A DNA stretch of 32,486 nt from Thermincola sp. (GTDB lineage: Bacteria > Bacillota > Thermincolia > Thermincolales > UBA2595): positions 1-32,486 of the forward strand of contig DYZU01000205.1 of NCBI GenBank assembly GCA_022735835.1, read 5' to 3'. How positions within the stretch are numbered: the stretch's first letter is position 1; every line of letters starts with the position of its first letter. Below the pieces are notes generated by a model. That model saw only the letters and a list, made by a program, of their open reading frames with translations. It did no database searches and was not told the origin of the DNA. Shown here in pieces: positions 16,145 through 24,201 of this stretch. The position numbers and the translations under genes are program-made.

Positions 16145-16237
16145 TTAGTATACCTCCCGTCAGTTCCTTTAGTGCTTATCCTGCCCGTTTTACGGGAAAT
16201 GTAAACACAAAAACCGCAGGAAAGTATAATCAAGGAC

Positions 16238-17219
16238 TCACTCCTTCCCAAACAGAGGAATGAATTTAAACCTGTTGACATCGACCAGTCCCTTGTCGGT
16301 TATTTTTATATCCGGAATAACAGGCAGCGTTAAGAAAGACATAGCCATAAACGGCTCTGTCAATTTGCAACCGAGTTCGGCGGCCGCCTTTTTCAGCTTA
16401 AGAACCTGGCCGGTTACCGTCTCCGCGTCACTTACAGACATCAGTCCGGCAACCGGCAGCGGTACACTGGCTGTAATCTTACCCCCTTCAGCTACCGAAA
16501 GCCCGCCCCCCATTTGCATTATCTCCCGGACAGCCACTTCCATATCCCTGTCATTGGTTCCGATGACTATAATGTTGTGACTGTCATGAGCGACCGAAGA
16601 TGCCAGAGCTCCTCTCGCCAGGCCGAAGCCGTGCACAAAGCCCAGCCCAATATTCCCCGAACCTGTATGCCGTTCTACCACAGCTATTTTCAGAATGTCA
16701 TTTTCCGTATCCGCAACAGCCAGTTCCTGTTCAATTTTGGGTTTGGCCATCATCTTCCTTGTAATGATTTGCCCCGGCACTGTGGCAATTACTTTGACCG
16801 TATCTCCGCGAGCCTTGATTTCAAAAGGTCTGTCCGGCAAACTGACATCCATGCTGGTCATTACAGGAAAGTTTTCCACAGGCCAGTCTTTTACCGGTTT
16901 TCCGTCTCTGGCTACCAGTGTTCCCCTCTTGTACACCCTGTGAGGATTAAATCCGGTCAGGTCATCCAGCACCACGATGTCTGCCTGGTATCCGGGCGCC
17001 AGAGCACCGAGGTCTTTAAAACCAAAATATTGGGCCGTATTTATCGTTACCATCCTAATGGCAGTAACAGGGTCAATCCCTAATGCCACCGCTTTTTTCA
17101 GGTTGAGGTTGAGGTGGCCGACTGTCGCCTGAAAAAACATTGATGACCCCGGCATTTCTAAGGACCAGGTCAGCCATTCTATCTCCTCTGGCCACTGCCA
17201 GAAAATCTGCTGTCAGCAT
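16238..17219 (-). pseudogene. ade: Adenine deaminase gene with large internal deletion
   Basis: The gene begins normally: GGAGGG, then ATG at 17219, encoding about 32 residues of a typical Ade N terminus (ADFLAVARGDRMADLVLRNA, then GVINVFSGD). The frame then shifts and the sequence jumps to the C-terminal part, which is open from 17155 to 16238 as GHLNLNLKKAVALGIDP, TINTAQYFGFKDLGALAPGY and a complete C-terminal domain to the stop. Full-length Ade is about 580 residues; roughly 250 are missing, including the HxH metal ligands and most of the amidohydrolase barrel. The active enzyme would turn adenine into hypoxanthine and ammonia; this product should not. A truncated protein from the ATG at 17155 is possible but has no clear ribosome site. 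Confidence 0.8.
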
Positions 17220-17295
17220 TCTTATCCCTCCTTACTCTCCTAATATATTTTTCCATCGATTGGTCAAAATACCTGCTCACAAACACAAAATTTAA

Positions 17296-17320
17296 GGGTG
17301 GCTTTTTCTGTTTCCCACCC
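17296..17320 (-). terminator. Putative terminator after the DUF1232 gene
   Basis: On the minus strand GGGTGG and CCACCC can pair across a 13-nt loop, followed by TTAAATTTTG. It lies between the last gene of the cob operon and the adenine deaminase remnant. Confidence 0.5.
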
Positions 17321-17333
17321 CGCGGTTGTCGCT

Positions 17334-17630
17334 CTATCTCTTTAACAGATACTGGTTGACAATCCGGGCCGGTGTGCCGGCCACAAACCGTTCCACCAGA
17401 AGAAACAGCACTGTCAGGTCATCCAACTGACCAAAAAGGGGTATCCAATCCGGAAAAATGTCGTAAGGCAAAAGGAAATATGCCAGAGCCCCCCCGAGAA
17501 AAAGCAGTTTTCTGGACCAGTGGATCCGTTTATCCCAGGCCAGATTCCACACCAAAGGGACCGATTTGGGCAGGTTTAACAGCATTAAAAGCCTCCCCCG
17601 CACTTCTTTGTCCAGCCAGGCCATTTCCAT
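17334..17630 (-). CDS. DUF1232 (YkvA-like) membrane protein
   Basis: This protein of about 98 residues matches family DUF1232: RIHWSRKLLFLGGALAYFLLPYDIFPDWIPLFGQLDDLTVLFLL is the hallmark, with the LLPYD-IFPD-IP-GxLDD pattern spanning two short hydrophobic segments. Function is unknown. The ORF track begins at 17792, overlapping cobC by 46 nt, but the extra 54 residues are AT-rich and unlike the family; the ATG at 17630 sits directly after AGGAGGAGGAG, and a second ATG two codons on is equally possible. It follows cobC on the same strand, so it may be read as the last gene of the cob operon, but no B12 role is known. Confidence 0.75.
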   Translation of the reverse strand: MEMAWLDKEVRGRLLMLLNLPKSVPLVWNLAWDKRIHWSRKLLFLGGALAYFLLPYDIFPDWIPLFGQLDDLTVLFLLVERFVAGTPARIVNQYLLKR

Positions 17631-17746
17631 CTCCTCCTCCTGGGGACTGACCTTTGCCTTTAATAATATTATATGCGGTATTTGGCGACGTATTTCTTTA
17701 TCGAGCCCAAATAAATTTTTTATGGCATTTGTTTTGACCGGCAAAT

Positions 17747-18376
17747 TTACCCACAAGTCATGTTCAGGTGGTTTGTATCGTTCAGCAGGCACACGATAGC
17801 CCTGTCTTTGCTGTAAAACTCGATAATGTTCAGGGAGACATTATCCTGTTTGATCTTCCAGTATTCATTAAGGTTCATTCCCAAAACGGTGGCCACCGCA
17901 ATCCTGATTATGCCTCCATGGGCCACCACCAGCACATTTCCGCCGGGGTTCTCATCGATAATCTTGTTTAGCCCGGCCCAGCACCTGTCAGCCACTTCAC
18001 CCAGAGACTCGCCTTCGGGTATTTTGGTGTCCCGCGGGTTGCTGCGCCAGCCCTTCATAACATCATGGAACTGCTGGTCGATCTCACTGTATGTCAGGCC
18101 TTCCCACAGGCCAAAGTTTGTTTCCCGGAGTTCCGGCAGAGCCTTCACCTCCAGGCCGTGAAAAGCGGAGATTATTTGGGCCGTCTGCATGGCTCTCGAC
18201 AGGTCGCTGGCATATACCGCGTTAAACTTTTCGGTCGACAGCCTCAAGGCAATCTTGCCAGCCTGGGCGCGCCCTTCCTCGCTCAGCGGGATATCCCGGT
18301 GGCCCTGGTACTTCAGGCTTTTGTTCCATTCAGTTTCGCCGTGCCTTACCAAATAAAGCCTGGTCACTTTTTCCAT
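17747..18376 (-). CDS. cobC: Alpha-ribazole phosphatase (histidine phosphatase family)
   Basis: This 209-residue enzyme belongs to the histidine phosphatase (phosphoglycerate mutase-like) superfamily. It carries the catalytic LVRHGETEWN (RHGE at 11-14), the SDLSRAMQTA motif, the acid ELRETNFGLWEGLTYSEI and the second histidine in VVAHGGIIR. In B12 synthesis CobC removes phosphate from alpha-ribazole 5'-phosphate or adenosylcobalamin 5'-phosphate. Family members are hard to tell from phosphoglycerate mutases by sequence alone; placement in a cob operon is the main argument. The ATG follows a strong GGGGGGAG site located inside the 3' end of cobD, overlapping that gene by 47 nt. Confidence 0.85.
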   Translation of the reverse strand: MEKVTRLYLVRHGETEWNKSLKYQGHRDIPLSEEGRAQAGKIALRLSTEKFNAVYASDLSRAMQTAQIISAFHGLEVKALPELRETNFGLWEGLTYSEIDQQFHDVMKGWRSNPRDTKIPEGESLGEVADRCWAGLNKIIDENPGGNVLVVAHGGIIRIAVATVLGMNLNEYWKIKQDNVSLNIIEFYSKDRAIVCLLNDTNHLNMTCG

Positions 18377-19469
18377 TTCTTACTCCCCCCATCTGCAGTA
18401 AGGCCTCAATCAGCTTCTCATTTTCCTCTCTCTTCCTCACAGCGACCCTGATATAGGCCGGCCGCAGATTCTTATACGAACTGCAGTCCCGCACCAGGAT
18501 TCCTCGTTGGCCGAGTATCCGGCACATTTCAGGGGAAGAATAACCCGCACCCTCCACATCGATGAAAATATAGTTTACGTTGGGCTTATACGGCCTGAAC
18601 CCCTCTATGGCCCGGATTTTGCCGAAAAGGTAGTCTTTTTCCCTGGACACATACTCCACGGTCGCTTTTATATATGTTTCGTCAGCCAACGACGCCGCTC
18701 CTGCCAGTTGGGCAAAACAGTTGACATTCCATGGGTCCCTTATCCGGTTCAACCTGCCGACAATACCGGGATTGCCCAATCCCACGCCTAACCGCAGCCC
18801 GGGAACCGCAAAAAATTTCGTCAGGGAATACACGACAAAAAGGTTGTCATGGTCGGGTACCAGGTCTGCCACAGAATAGCGGAAACGGTCAGGTACAAAG
18901 TCCATAAAGGCCTCATCCACTACTACAATTTTGCCCAGTTTACCCGCCTCCCGGATAATTTCCCGCAGTTCTTCCCGGGGCACCAGGCACCCGGTCGGGT
19001 TGTTGGGGTTGCAAACAAAGATAAGGTCCGAATCCTCCCAATGCCGGAAAACATCCTCTTTATCAAGGGCAAAGCCCTTCCCCTCCTGGAGGAGAAGGTC
19101 TTTTACCTCTCCGCCGTTAATTCTTACGGCTATTTCGTACTCATTGAACGTGGGCGCAGGGATCAGCGCCCGGCGGGGTTTTAACAATTTGACCAGCAGG
19201 TAGATTATTTCAATGGCCCCGTTCCCCGCTACAATCATTTCTTGAGGCAGGCCTGTCCGGTCTGAGACGGCTTTCACCAGCAGTTTTGCTTCCGGGTCAG
19301 GATAACGGGCAATGGCGTCTATATTTGCCAGGATCGCTTCCACTGCTCTGGAAGAAGGCCCTAGCGGATTCACATTGGCGCTGAAATCGAGAAATTCATT
19401 TTCTTTTAACCCGTACTTTTCTGCAGCCTCCCGTATGTTTCCTCCATGTATATGTCTAATTTCTGCCAA
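18330..19469 (-). CDS. cobD: Threonine-phosphate decarboxylase
   Basis: This 379-residue PLP enzyme converts L-threonine O-3-phosphate to (R)-1-amino-2-propanol O-2-phosphate, the linker of the B12 nucleotide loop. The N terminus HGGNIREAAEKYGL and LDFSANVNPLGPS are typical of CobD; NPNNPTG (155-161), VVDEAFMDF and the PLP lysine in SLTKFFAVPGLRLG (K218) complete the aminotransferase fold. It resembles HisC, but operon context with pduX and cbiB supports CobD. The start is TTG, and the gene overlaps pduX by 64 nt; the conserved HGGN close to the start confirms that the overlap is real. The last 20 or so residues run into cobC and look like a non-conserved extension. Confidence 0.92.
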   Translation of the reverse strand: MAEIRHIHGGNIREAAEKYGLKENEFLDFSANVNPLGPSSRAVEAILANIDAIARYPDPEAKLLVKAVSDRTGLPQEMIVAGNGAIEIIYLLVKLLKPRRALIPAPTFNEYEIAVRINGGEVKDLLLQEGKGFALDKEDVFRHWEDSDLIFVCNPNNPTGCLVPREELREIIREAGKLGKIVVVDEAFMDFVPDRFRYSVADLVPDHDNLFVVYSLTKFFAVPGLRLGVGLGNPGIVGRLNRIRDPWNVNCFAQLAGAASLADETYIKATVEYVSREKDYLFGKIRAIEGFRPYKPNVNYIFIDVEGAGYSSPEMCRILGQRGILVRDCSSYKNLRPAYIRVAVRKREENEKLIEALLQMGGVRNGKSDQALFGKARRN

Positions 19470-20353
19470 ACCGTTTCACCCGCTCTCTCCCGTAATACCT
19501 CCACCCCACCGTCAGTTAACTCGGTTTTGAAGAAATTTCTGAAACCCTTCTCAGCCAATAGTCTCATGGCTTTTCCGGCCAGATTTTGGCCTGAATCAAA
19601 GAGCAGGCCTACCACCGTACCGCTGTGAGCTACATTTACTCCGATTCCGCCGGCCTGCCTGGATATTTCGTAGAGCTCTTCCAGTTCAGGCTTGTATAAA
19701 ATGTGCTGGTTGGCAAACGCACTTTCTGTGGCAGCTTCTCCTAATAGACGGCAGTCCCCGGAAATCAATCCCCTTTCCAGTTTCTCCAGAGCCGAGATAA
19801 CCCTGTGTTCTTTGAGCCGATTCATTTTATCCAATTCCAGGTTTGCATTAAACAAAACAGTATCCACCGAACCGCCCAGGTCAACTATCACAATATCCAG
19901 TTCCGGGGCTTTCCCCAAGACCCTGGCCACTTTGCCCTGCACATGGTCAAACATTGTTATACCGGCAAACATTATCCCGTCGGTCGGTTCGATTGACAGG
20001 GCGATGGCGGCTATTTCCGGTGGGGTAAGGAAGGTCCCCAAAGCGGCGGCAACAGCGGCGCAGGCCGCGGCAATATCCGCCGTGCTGCTGGCCATCCCCT
20101 TCCCGGGCGGGATTGATGAGGAAACGCTTACCTCGGCTCCCGTTTCCGGCCGGTCAAAGAATCGCAAAGTTCTTTCCACTGCCATCCTTACCTTTGACAG
20201 GTTTTTATCAACCCGGATGATTCCGGATGTGTTGAGGGTAACCTTGACCACAGAATAAATATTTACCGGGCAGGTAACCAAAAAATTAAGCTGTTCGATT
20301 TTTCCCTGCACCAACTCTCCGCATGTCCCGTTTGCTCTCGCCATTCCCTGCAT
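19406..20353 (-). CDS. pduX: L-threonine kinase (PduX-like, GHMP family)
   Basis: This 315-residue GHMP-superfamily kinase probably phosphorylates free L-threonine to L-threonine O-3-phosphate, the substrate of CobD encoded next. The N terminus ANGTCGELVQGKIEQLNFLVTCPVN matches the PduX pattern (GTCGELVQG), the ATP loop is PPGKGMASSTADIAAA (82-97), and a C-terminal GIGVNVAHSGTVVGLLF matches GHMP motif 3. Presence of a threonine kinase in a cob operon indicates de novo supply of the aminopropanol arm. The ATG at 20353 is used; a second ATG three codons on lies too close to its Shine-Dalgarno-like GGGA. It sits 19 nt after cobS. Confidence 0.9.
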   Translation of the reverse strand: MQGMARANGTCGELVQGKIEQLNFLVTCPVNIYSVVKVTLNTSGIIRVDKNLSKVRMAVERTLRFFDRPETGAEVSVSSSIPPGKGMASSTADIAAACAAVAAALGTFLTPPEIAAIALSIEPTDGIMFAGITMFDHVQGKVARVLGKAPELDIVIVDLGGSVDTVLFNANLELDKMNRLKEHRVISALEKLERGLISGDCRLLGEAATESAFANQHILYKPELEELYEISRQAGGIGVNVAHSGTVVGLLFDSGQNLAGKAMRLLAEKGFRNFFKTELTDGGVEVLRERAGETVWQKLDIYMEETYGRLQKSTG

Positions 20354-20372
20354 AGTATTACCCGCCTCTTCT

Positions 20373-21122
20373 TTATTTTAACAGCCCCTGTGTGTAAACC
20401 AGGTAAACCCCGACCAATCCCAAAACTTCACTGATCTCTTCCACCGCTCCGTATATATCTCCTGTCAAACCGCCTAAGCTCCGCCAAACACTCTTCAGCC
20501 ATAAATGGCCGAGCAGAGCCGGAACCAAAAAGACAAGCGCGCCTTCCCGCATTGCCGCCACCAGGGTAATGACCGTTACTGCCGTAGCCAAGGCAAATTC
20601 CCGGTTTCCGGTGCAATCGGAGTACGAGTTGCCCAAACCCTGTGTTCTCAGGTACGGAAAGAACCTGATGGCATATACCATGCTCCAGCGGGCAAACACC
20701 GGCACTGCCAACAGCCAGCCAATTACGTTGATTTTCAGTAATTCCGCGTAAAAAACAAGTTTAAGCAAAAGCAGGCAGGCCAGTCCCAGTACGCCGAAAG
20801 ACCCGACCCGGCTGTCTTTCATGATCTCCAGCTGGCGCTCACGGTTACGGCCGCTGAACAGGCCGTCCACGGTATCCATGAAACCGTCGATATGTAAACC
20901 CCCGGTGACCAAAACACCTGCCAATATCAAAAAAACAGCCGTAATCAAGGGGGGAAAGAATACCAGGCCTATTTGTCTGACTGCCAGCAAAAACATGCCG
21001 ATTATGAGACCGACCACCGGAAAAAAGGCCGAACCCCGGCCACATTTCCGGTAATCAAACTCCGGGGCCGCTATCTGGATGCGAGTCAAAAACTGCAGGG
21101 CAAAAACAAAGCTATCCCACAT
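20373..21122 (-). CDS. cobS: Adenosylcobinamide-GDP ribazoletransferase (cobalamin synthase)
   Basis: This 249-residue integral membrane enzyme joins adenosylcobinamide-GDP with alpha-ribazole or its phosphate, completing the nucleotide loop. The hallmark GGLHIDGFMDTVDGLFSG (about 94-111, with the Asp-rich metal-binding motif), then IMKDSRVGSFGVLGL, matches CobS throughout, and there are about six or seven hydrophobic segments. The N terminus FALQFLTRIQI is also typical. It is 9 nt after cobO and followed by pduX. The partner enzyme CobT that makes alpha-ribazole phosphate is not in the window. Confidence 0.95.
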   Translation of the reverse strand: MWDSFVFALQFLTRIQIAAPEFDYRKCGRGSAFFPVVGLIIGMFLLAVRQIGLVFFPPLITAVFLILAGVLVTGGLHIDGFMDTVDGLFSGRNRERQLEIMKDSRVGSFGVLGLACLLLLKLVFYAELLKINVIGWLLAVPVFARWSMVYAIRFFPYLRTQGLGNSYSDCTGNREFALATAVTVITLVAAMREGALVFLVPALLGHLWLKSVWRSLGGLTGDIYGAVEEISEVLGLVGVYLVYTQGLLK

Positions 21123-21131
21123 ATTTATACC

Positions 21132-21725
21132 TCAATACTCAATCCCGCGACGGCTTGTAATACCCTTTTTAAAAGGGTGCTTAACCGCTTTCATTTCCGT
21201 AACCAGGTCGGCCAGCTCAATTATCTCTTCAGGTATACCGCGGCCGGTGAGAATAAGTTCCATGTTATGCGGTTTTGACTTGATTAAATCCACCACCTGT
21301 TTTGTGGTTACCAGTCTGTACCTCAGAGCGTTCCCTATTTCGTCCAGGATTAATACGTCACAGGCTCCGTCATTGATAAAATCCAGAGCTTCCTGCAACC
21401 CCAGCTGGGCATGTTCCAGGTCTTCCTTGTCCGGCCCCCTGTCCTTGACAAAGCATTCTCCGCAGCCGGTGCACTTCTTATAGCCCTGCCGGATCAGGGC
21501 TGCAATTTTGCAGCCGCGGCCAAACTGGCTGATTGTCAAAAGAGGGGCCAGTCTGTTCGCCACCGTTAACTCCCCGGCATAACACCGGCCCTTCATGAAC
21601 TGGATCACGTGAACACGGAAACCGTGCCCGACTGCCCGGACCGCCAGGCCCAGGGCAGCCGTCGTCTTTCCTTTCCCTTCGCCCGTATAAACCTGGACCA
21701 GGCCAAACTCTTTAATGATTTGCAT
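21132..21725 (-). CDS. cobO: Corrinoid adenosyltransferase (CobA/CobO family)
   Basis: This 197-residue enzyme transfers the 5'-deoxyadenosyl group from ATP to cob(I)alamin-type corrinoids. The P-loop GEGKGKTT is at 15-22 and family motifs VIQFMKG, DVLILDEIGNAL and ELILTGRGIPEEIIELADLVTEM are intact. Where standard CobA proteins have a short loop, this one carries a Cys-rich stretch, CKIAALIRQGYKKCTGCGEC (C72, C85, C88, C91), which could bind a metal or Fe-S cluster. The ATG follows GGAAGTGGGA. It lies about 59 nt after cbiA in the operon. Adenosyltransferase function is confident; the role of the cysteines is not known. Confidence 0.93.
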   Translation of the reverse strand: MQIIKEFGLVQVYTGEGKGKTTAALGLAVRAVGHGFRVHVIQFMKGRCYAGELTVANRLAPLLTISQFGRGCKIAALIRQGYKKCTGCGECFVKDRGPDKEDLEHAQLGLQEALDFINDGACDVLILDEIGNALRYRLVTTKQVVDLIKSKPHNMELILTGRGIPEEIIELADLVTEMKAVKHPFKKGITSRRGIEY

Positions 21726-21784
21726 ATTCCCACTTCCTTACAGTGTCCATTTACACCATTTCAAACAATTGTTTATAAATCAAA

Positions 21785-23203
21785 TCACTTGCTTCTTCCC
21801 GCATACTGTTTACAGAAATCAACAAAGCGCCCGGCCAGCCCGGAATCCGAAGCAAAGTGAAGGTGCGCATAAGAAGCCAGAATATTCTCGTTGGCATAAC
21901 CGTCCAGAACAGTCTCCCGGTACCTGTTCCTGACCAGCCGGAACGCATACCTGAATTCTGACGTATCCGGTTCAATCCGCGAGTAATGAAATTCGTGGCC
22001 TCTGGCCATTTTACCGGCCGGCATCAGGATGTTGTCTGACAATGCTTCGGCTTCCACATAACCCATGCCAACCAGTCTTTTTTCCATCACACATCTGCCG
22101 GGGACCAGTCCCACCATGGGAAATTCCCGTCCCTGAAAATCCACGATAGCTCTTGTTAAATACATGAGTCCACCGCATTCAGCAAAGAGAGGCATTCCCG
22201 CAGAACCCGCCGCCCTGATTTGACTTATCATGGCCCGGTTGGCCGAGAGTTCGCCGATAAACATTTCCGGGAAACCGCCCCCGATATAAATGCCGCCCAG
22301 CCCACCGGGCAGTTCGCTGTCATGCAGCGGGCTGAAGGGTACCAGTTCGGCTCCCCCCTTTTCCAGCATCTCAAGGCCGTCCTGGTAATAAAATGAAAAG
22401 GCTTCATCATAGGCTATACCTATTCTGACTTGAATTGAACCTGCTTTTTGTCGGCCCGGCCAGGGGGTGTTTATTTCTGAGGCAGGAGTTAACGGTTCGG
22501 CATTGCCCGCAATCTCCAGCAGTTTATCCAGGTCCATTCCTTCCCTGACCTCATCGGCCAGGGAACCGACCATTTCAGGCAATTCGCCGCCTTCCACCGT
22601 CGGCACCAAGCCGAGGTGCCTTGATGGCAGCTCCAGTTTTGCATTTTTCCTTACATATCCCACAACCGGGAGATCACAGTAGTATTCTATGGCTTCCTGC
22701 ACCAGGTTCAGGTGGCGCTCACTGCCTATTCTGTTTAAAATGACCCCCGCTATATTTAATCCGGGGTCAAAATTCTTATACCCCAAAACCATGGCGGCAG
22801 CGCTTCTGGCCATAGACTTCACGTCAACTATAAGCAGCACCGGGCACTTTAACAATTTGGCGATATACGCCGAACTGCCGTGCTCCGCCGCACCCGATGA
22901 ACCGTCAAAAACCCCCATCACACCTTCAATCAAAGCCACGTCTGCCCCAGCCGCCGAAGCGGTAAACAGCCGAAAAACCGTTTCCTCACCCAGCATCCAG
23001 GCATCCAGGTTGCGGGACTTGTTGCCGGTGGCCAAGGTGTGATATGTAGGGTCAATGTAGTCCGGCCCCACTTTGTAAGGCTGGACATTGTACCCTGACC
23101 TGGCCAGGGCGGCCATTACGGCAGTGGTAATGGTGGTTTTACCGACTCCGCTGTGAGTGCCGGCTATCATCAACCTGGGGATTCTTATACCCTGTATATT
23201 CAT
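21785..23203 (-). CDS. cbiA: Cobyrinic acid a,c-diamide synthase
   Basis: This 472-residue enzyme amidates the a and c side chains of cobyrinic acid using glutamine and ATP. The N-terminal ATPase domain has GTHSGVGKTT (15-24) and the family's YKVGPDYIDPTYH; the C-terminal class I glutamine amidotransferase domain has PLFAECGGLMYL with nucleophile C343 and the catalytic His near SYAHLHFAS. Length matches CbiA. The ATG follows GAGGATGGGA. CbiA implies the host makes the corrin ring (probably by the anaerobic route) or takes up cobyrinic acid; ring genes are not in the window. Confidence 0.95.
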   Translation of the reverse strand: MNIQGIRIPRLMIAGTHSGVGKTTITTAVMAALARSGYNVQPYKVGPDYIDPTYHTLATGNKSRNLDAWMLGEETVFRLFTASAAGADVALIEGVMGVFDGSSGAAEHGSSAYIAKLLKCPVLLIVDVKSMARSAAAMVLGYKNFDPGLNIAGVILNRIGSERHLNLVQEAIEYYCDLPVVGYVRKNAKLELPSRHLGLVPTVEGGELPEMVGSLADEVREGMDLDKLLEIAGNAEPLTPASEINTPWPGRQKAGSIQVRIGIAYDEAFSFYYQDGLEMLEKGGAELVPFSPLHDSELPGGLGGIYIGGGFPEMFIGELSANRAMISQIRAAGSAGMPLFAECGGLMYLTRAIVDFQGREFPMVGLVPGRCVMEKRLVGMGYVEAEALSDNILMPAGKMARGHEFHYSRIEPDTSEFRYAFRLVRNRYRETVLDGYANENILASYAHLHFASDSGLAGRFVDFCKQYAGRSK

Positions 23204-23243
23204 GAGTTCCCATCCTCAGCCTTATTTTGTGTTATAACAGGGG

Positions 23244-24200
23244 TCAGTCAAGCAACATTGAGACCCAGTAGGTTACCAGGCTGCCGAGAAGAACCGTAAG
23301 CCCCGAGACTACGTGCATAATCCTGACCGTGTCCACAATGTGCTGTTTGTCCAAATTCGTTTCAGGGTCGCCCATATAAGCCCGGTGAGACTCAATGCCG
23401 CCGTAGAAATTCACTCCACCCAGCCTCACGCCCAGGGCACCGGCCACTGCCGCTTCCGGTATGCCGCTGTTGGGGCTTGGATGCCTGGCGGCATCCCGCA
23501 GCACTATGCGTACTGCCCTTTTTACCGGCCGGCCCGTGATCAGAAAGGTCAAAACCAGGAGTATCCCGGTCAGTCTCGCGGGTACAAAGTTGCAGATATC
23601 ATCGAACCTGGCGGAAGCCCAGCCGAATTCACGGTATTTTTCATTCCTGTACCCGACCATGGAATCCAGGGTATTGACCGCCTTGTAGGCCATGGCCAGG
23701 GGGACTCCGCCGATAAACGCGTAAAACAGGGGGGCCACGATGCCATCGACAATATTCTCGGCCACTGTCTCTATGGTAGCCCTCGTTATCTCACTTTCGT
23801 CCAGCCCGGCAGTATCCCTGCCCACAATCCAGCCCACTTTCCGGCGCGCACCCGCTATATTACCCGACTTAAGGAGCTTATATATCTCCAGAGCCGCGTC
23901 GCCGAGGCCTTTAACGGCAATCGTGGTACTGAGAAACCAGACGCTGACCAGTAACGCCAGCCAGCGGTTCAGATTCTGAACTCCCGCCATTATACCCCAC
24001 ATTATCATATATGTTGACCCCACCGTGATTATGGTGAGCAGGACACCCGACAGCCTCAACCCAATCAGCGGGGCCGCCCACCTGCGCAGCCATTTTTCCA
24101 GAAAATCAATTCCTTTGCCTATTATCACGACGGGATGGGGAAACTGCCTGGGGTCTCCGACCACCAGGTCCAGAATATAGGCTGCGGCAACCTGAAACAT
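23244..24200 (-). CDS. cbiB: Adenosylcobinamide-phosphate synthase
   Basis: This 318-residue membrane protein attaches aminopropanol phosphate to adenosylcobyric acid. The start YILDLVVGDPRQFPHPVVIIGKGI is diagnostic of CbiB/CobD; later KGLGDAALEIYKLLKSGNIAGAR, IVGRDTAGLDESEITRATIETVAENIVDGIVAPLFY and HPSPNSGIPEAAVAGALGV are classic family motifs. There are about five hydrophobic segments. The ORF track starts 15 codons early; the ATG at 24200 begins one base after the cobQ stop codon, with its GGGG site inside the cobQ end. The product of CobD (two genes of the same operon away) is its substrate. Confidence 0.94.
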   Translation of the reverse strand: MFQVAAAYILDLVVGDPRQFPHPVVIIGKGIDFLEKWLRRWAAPLIGLRLSGVLLTIITVGSTYMIMWGIMAGVQNLNRWLALLVSVWFLSTTIAVKGLGDAALEIYKLLKSGNIAGARRKVGWIVGRDTAGLDESEITRATIETVAENIVDGIVAPLFYAFIGGVPLAMAYKAVNTLDSMVGYRNEKYREFGWASARFDDICNFVPARLTGILLVLTFLITGRPVKRAVRIVLRDAARHPSPNSGIPEAAVAGALGVRLGGVNFYGGIESHRAYMGDPETNLDKQHIVDTVRIMHVVSGLTVLLGSLVTYWVSMLLD

Positions 24201-24201
24201 T

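Noticed and set aside
16184-16194. Third copy of the edge repeat
   Set aside because: Only the ACGGGCAGG core matches; the rest does not align.
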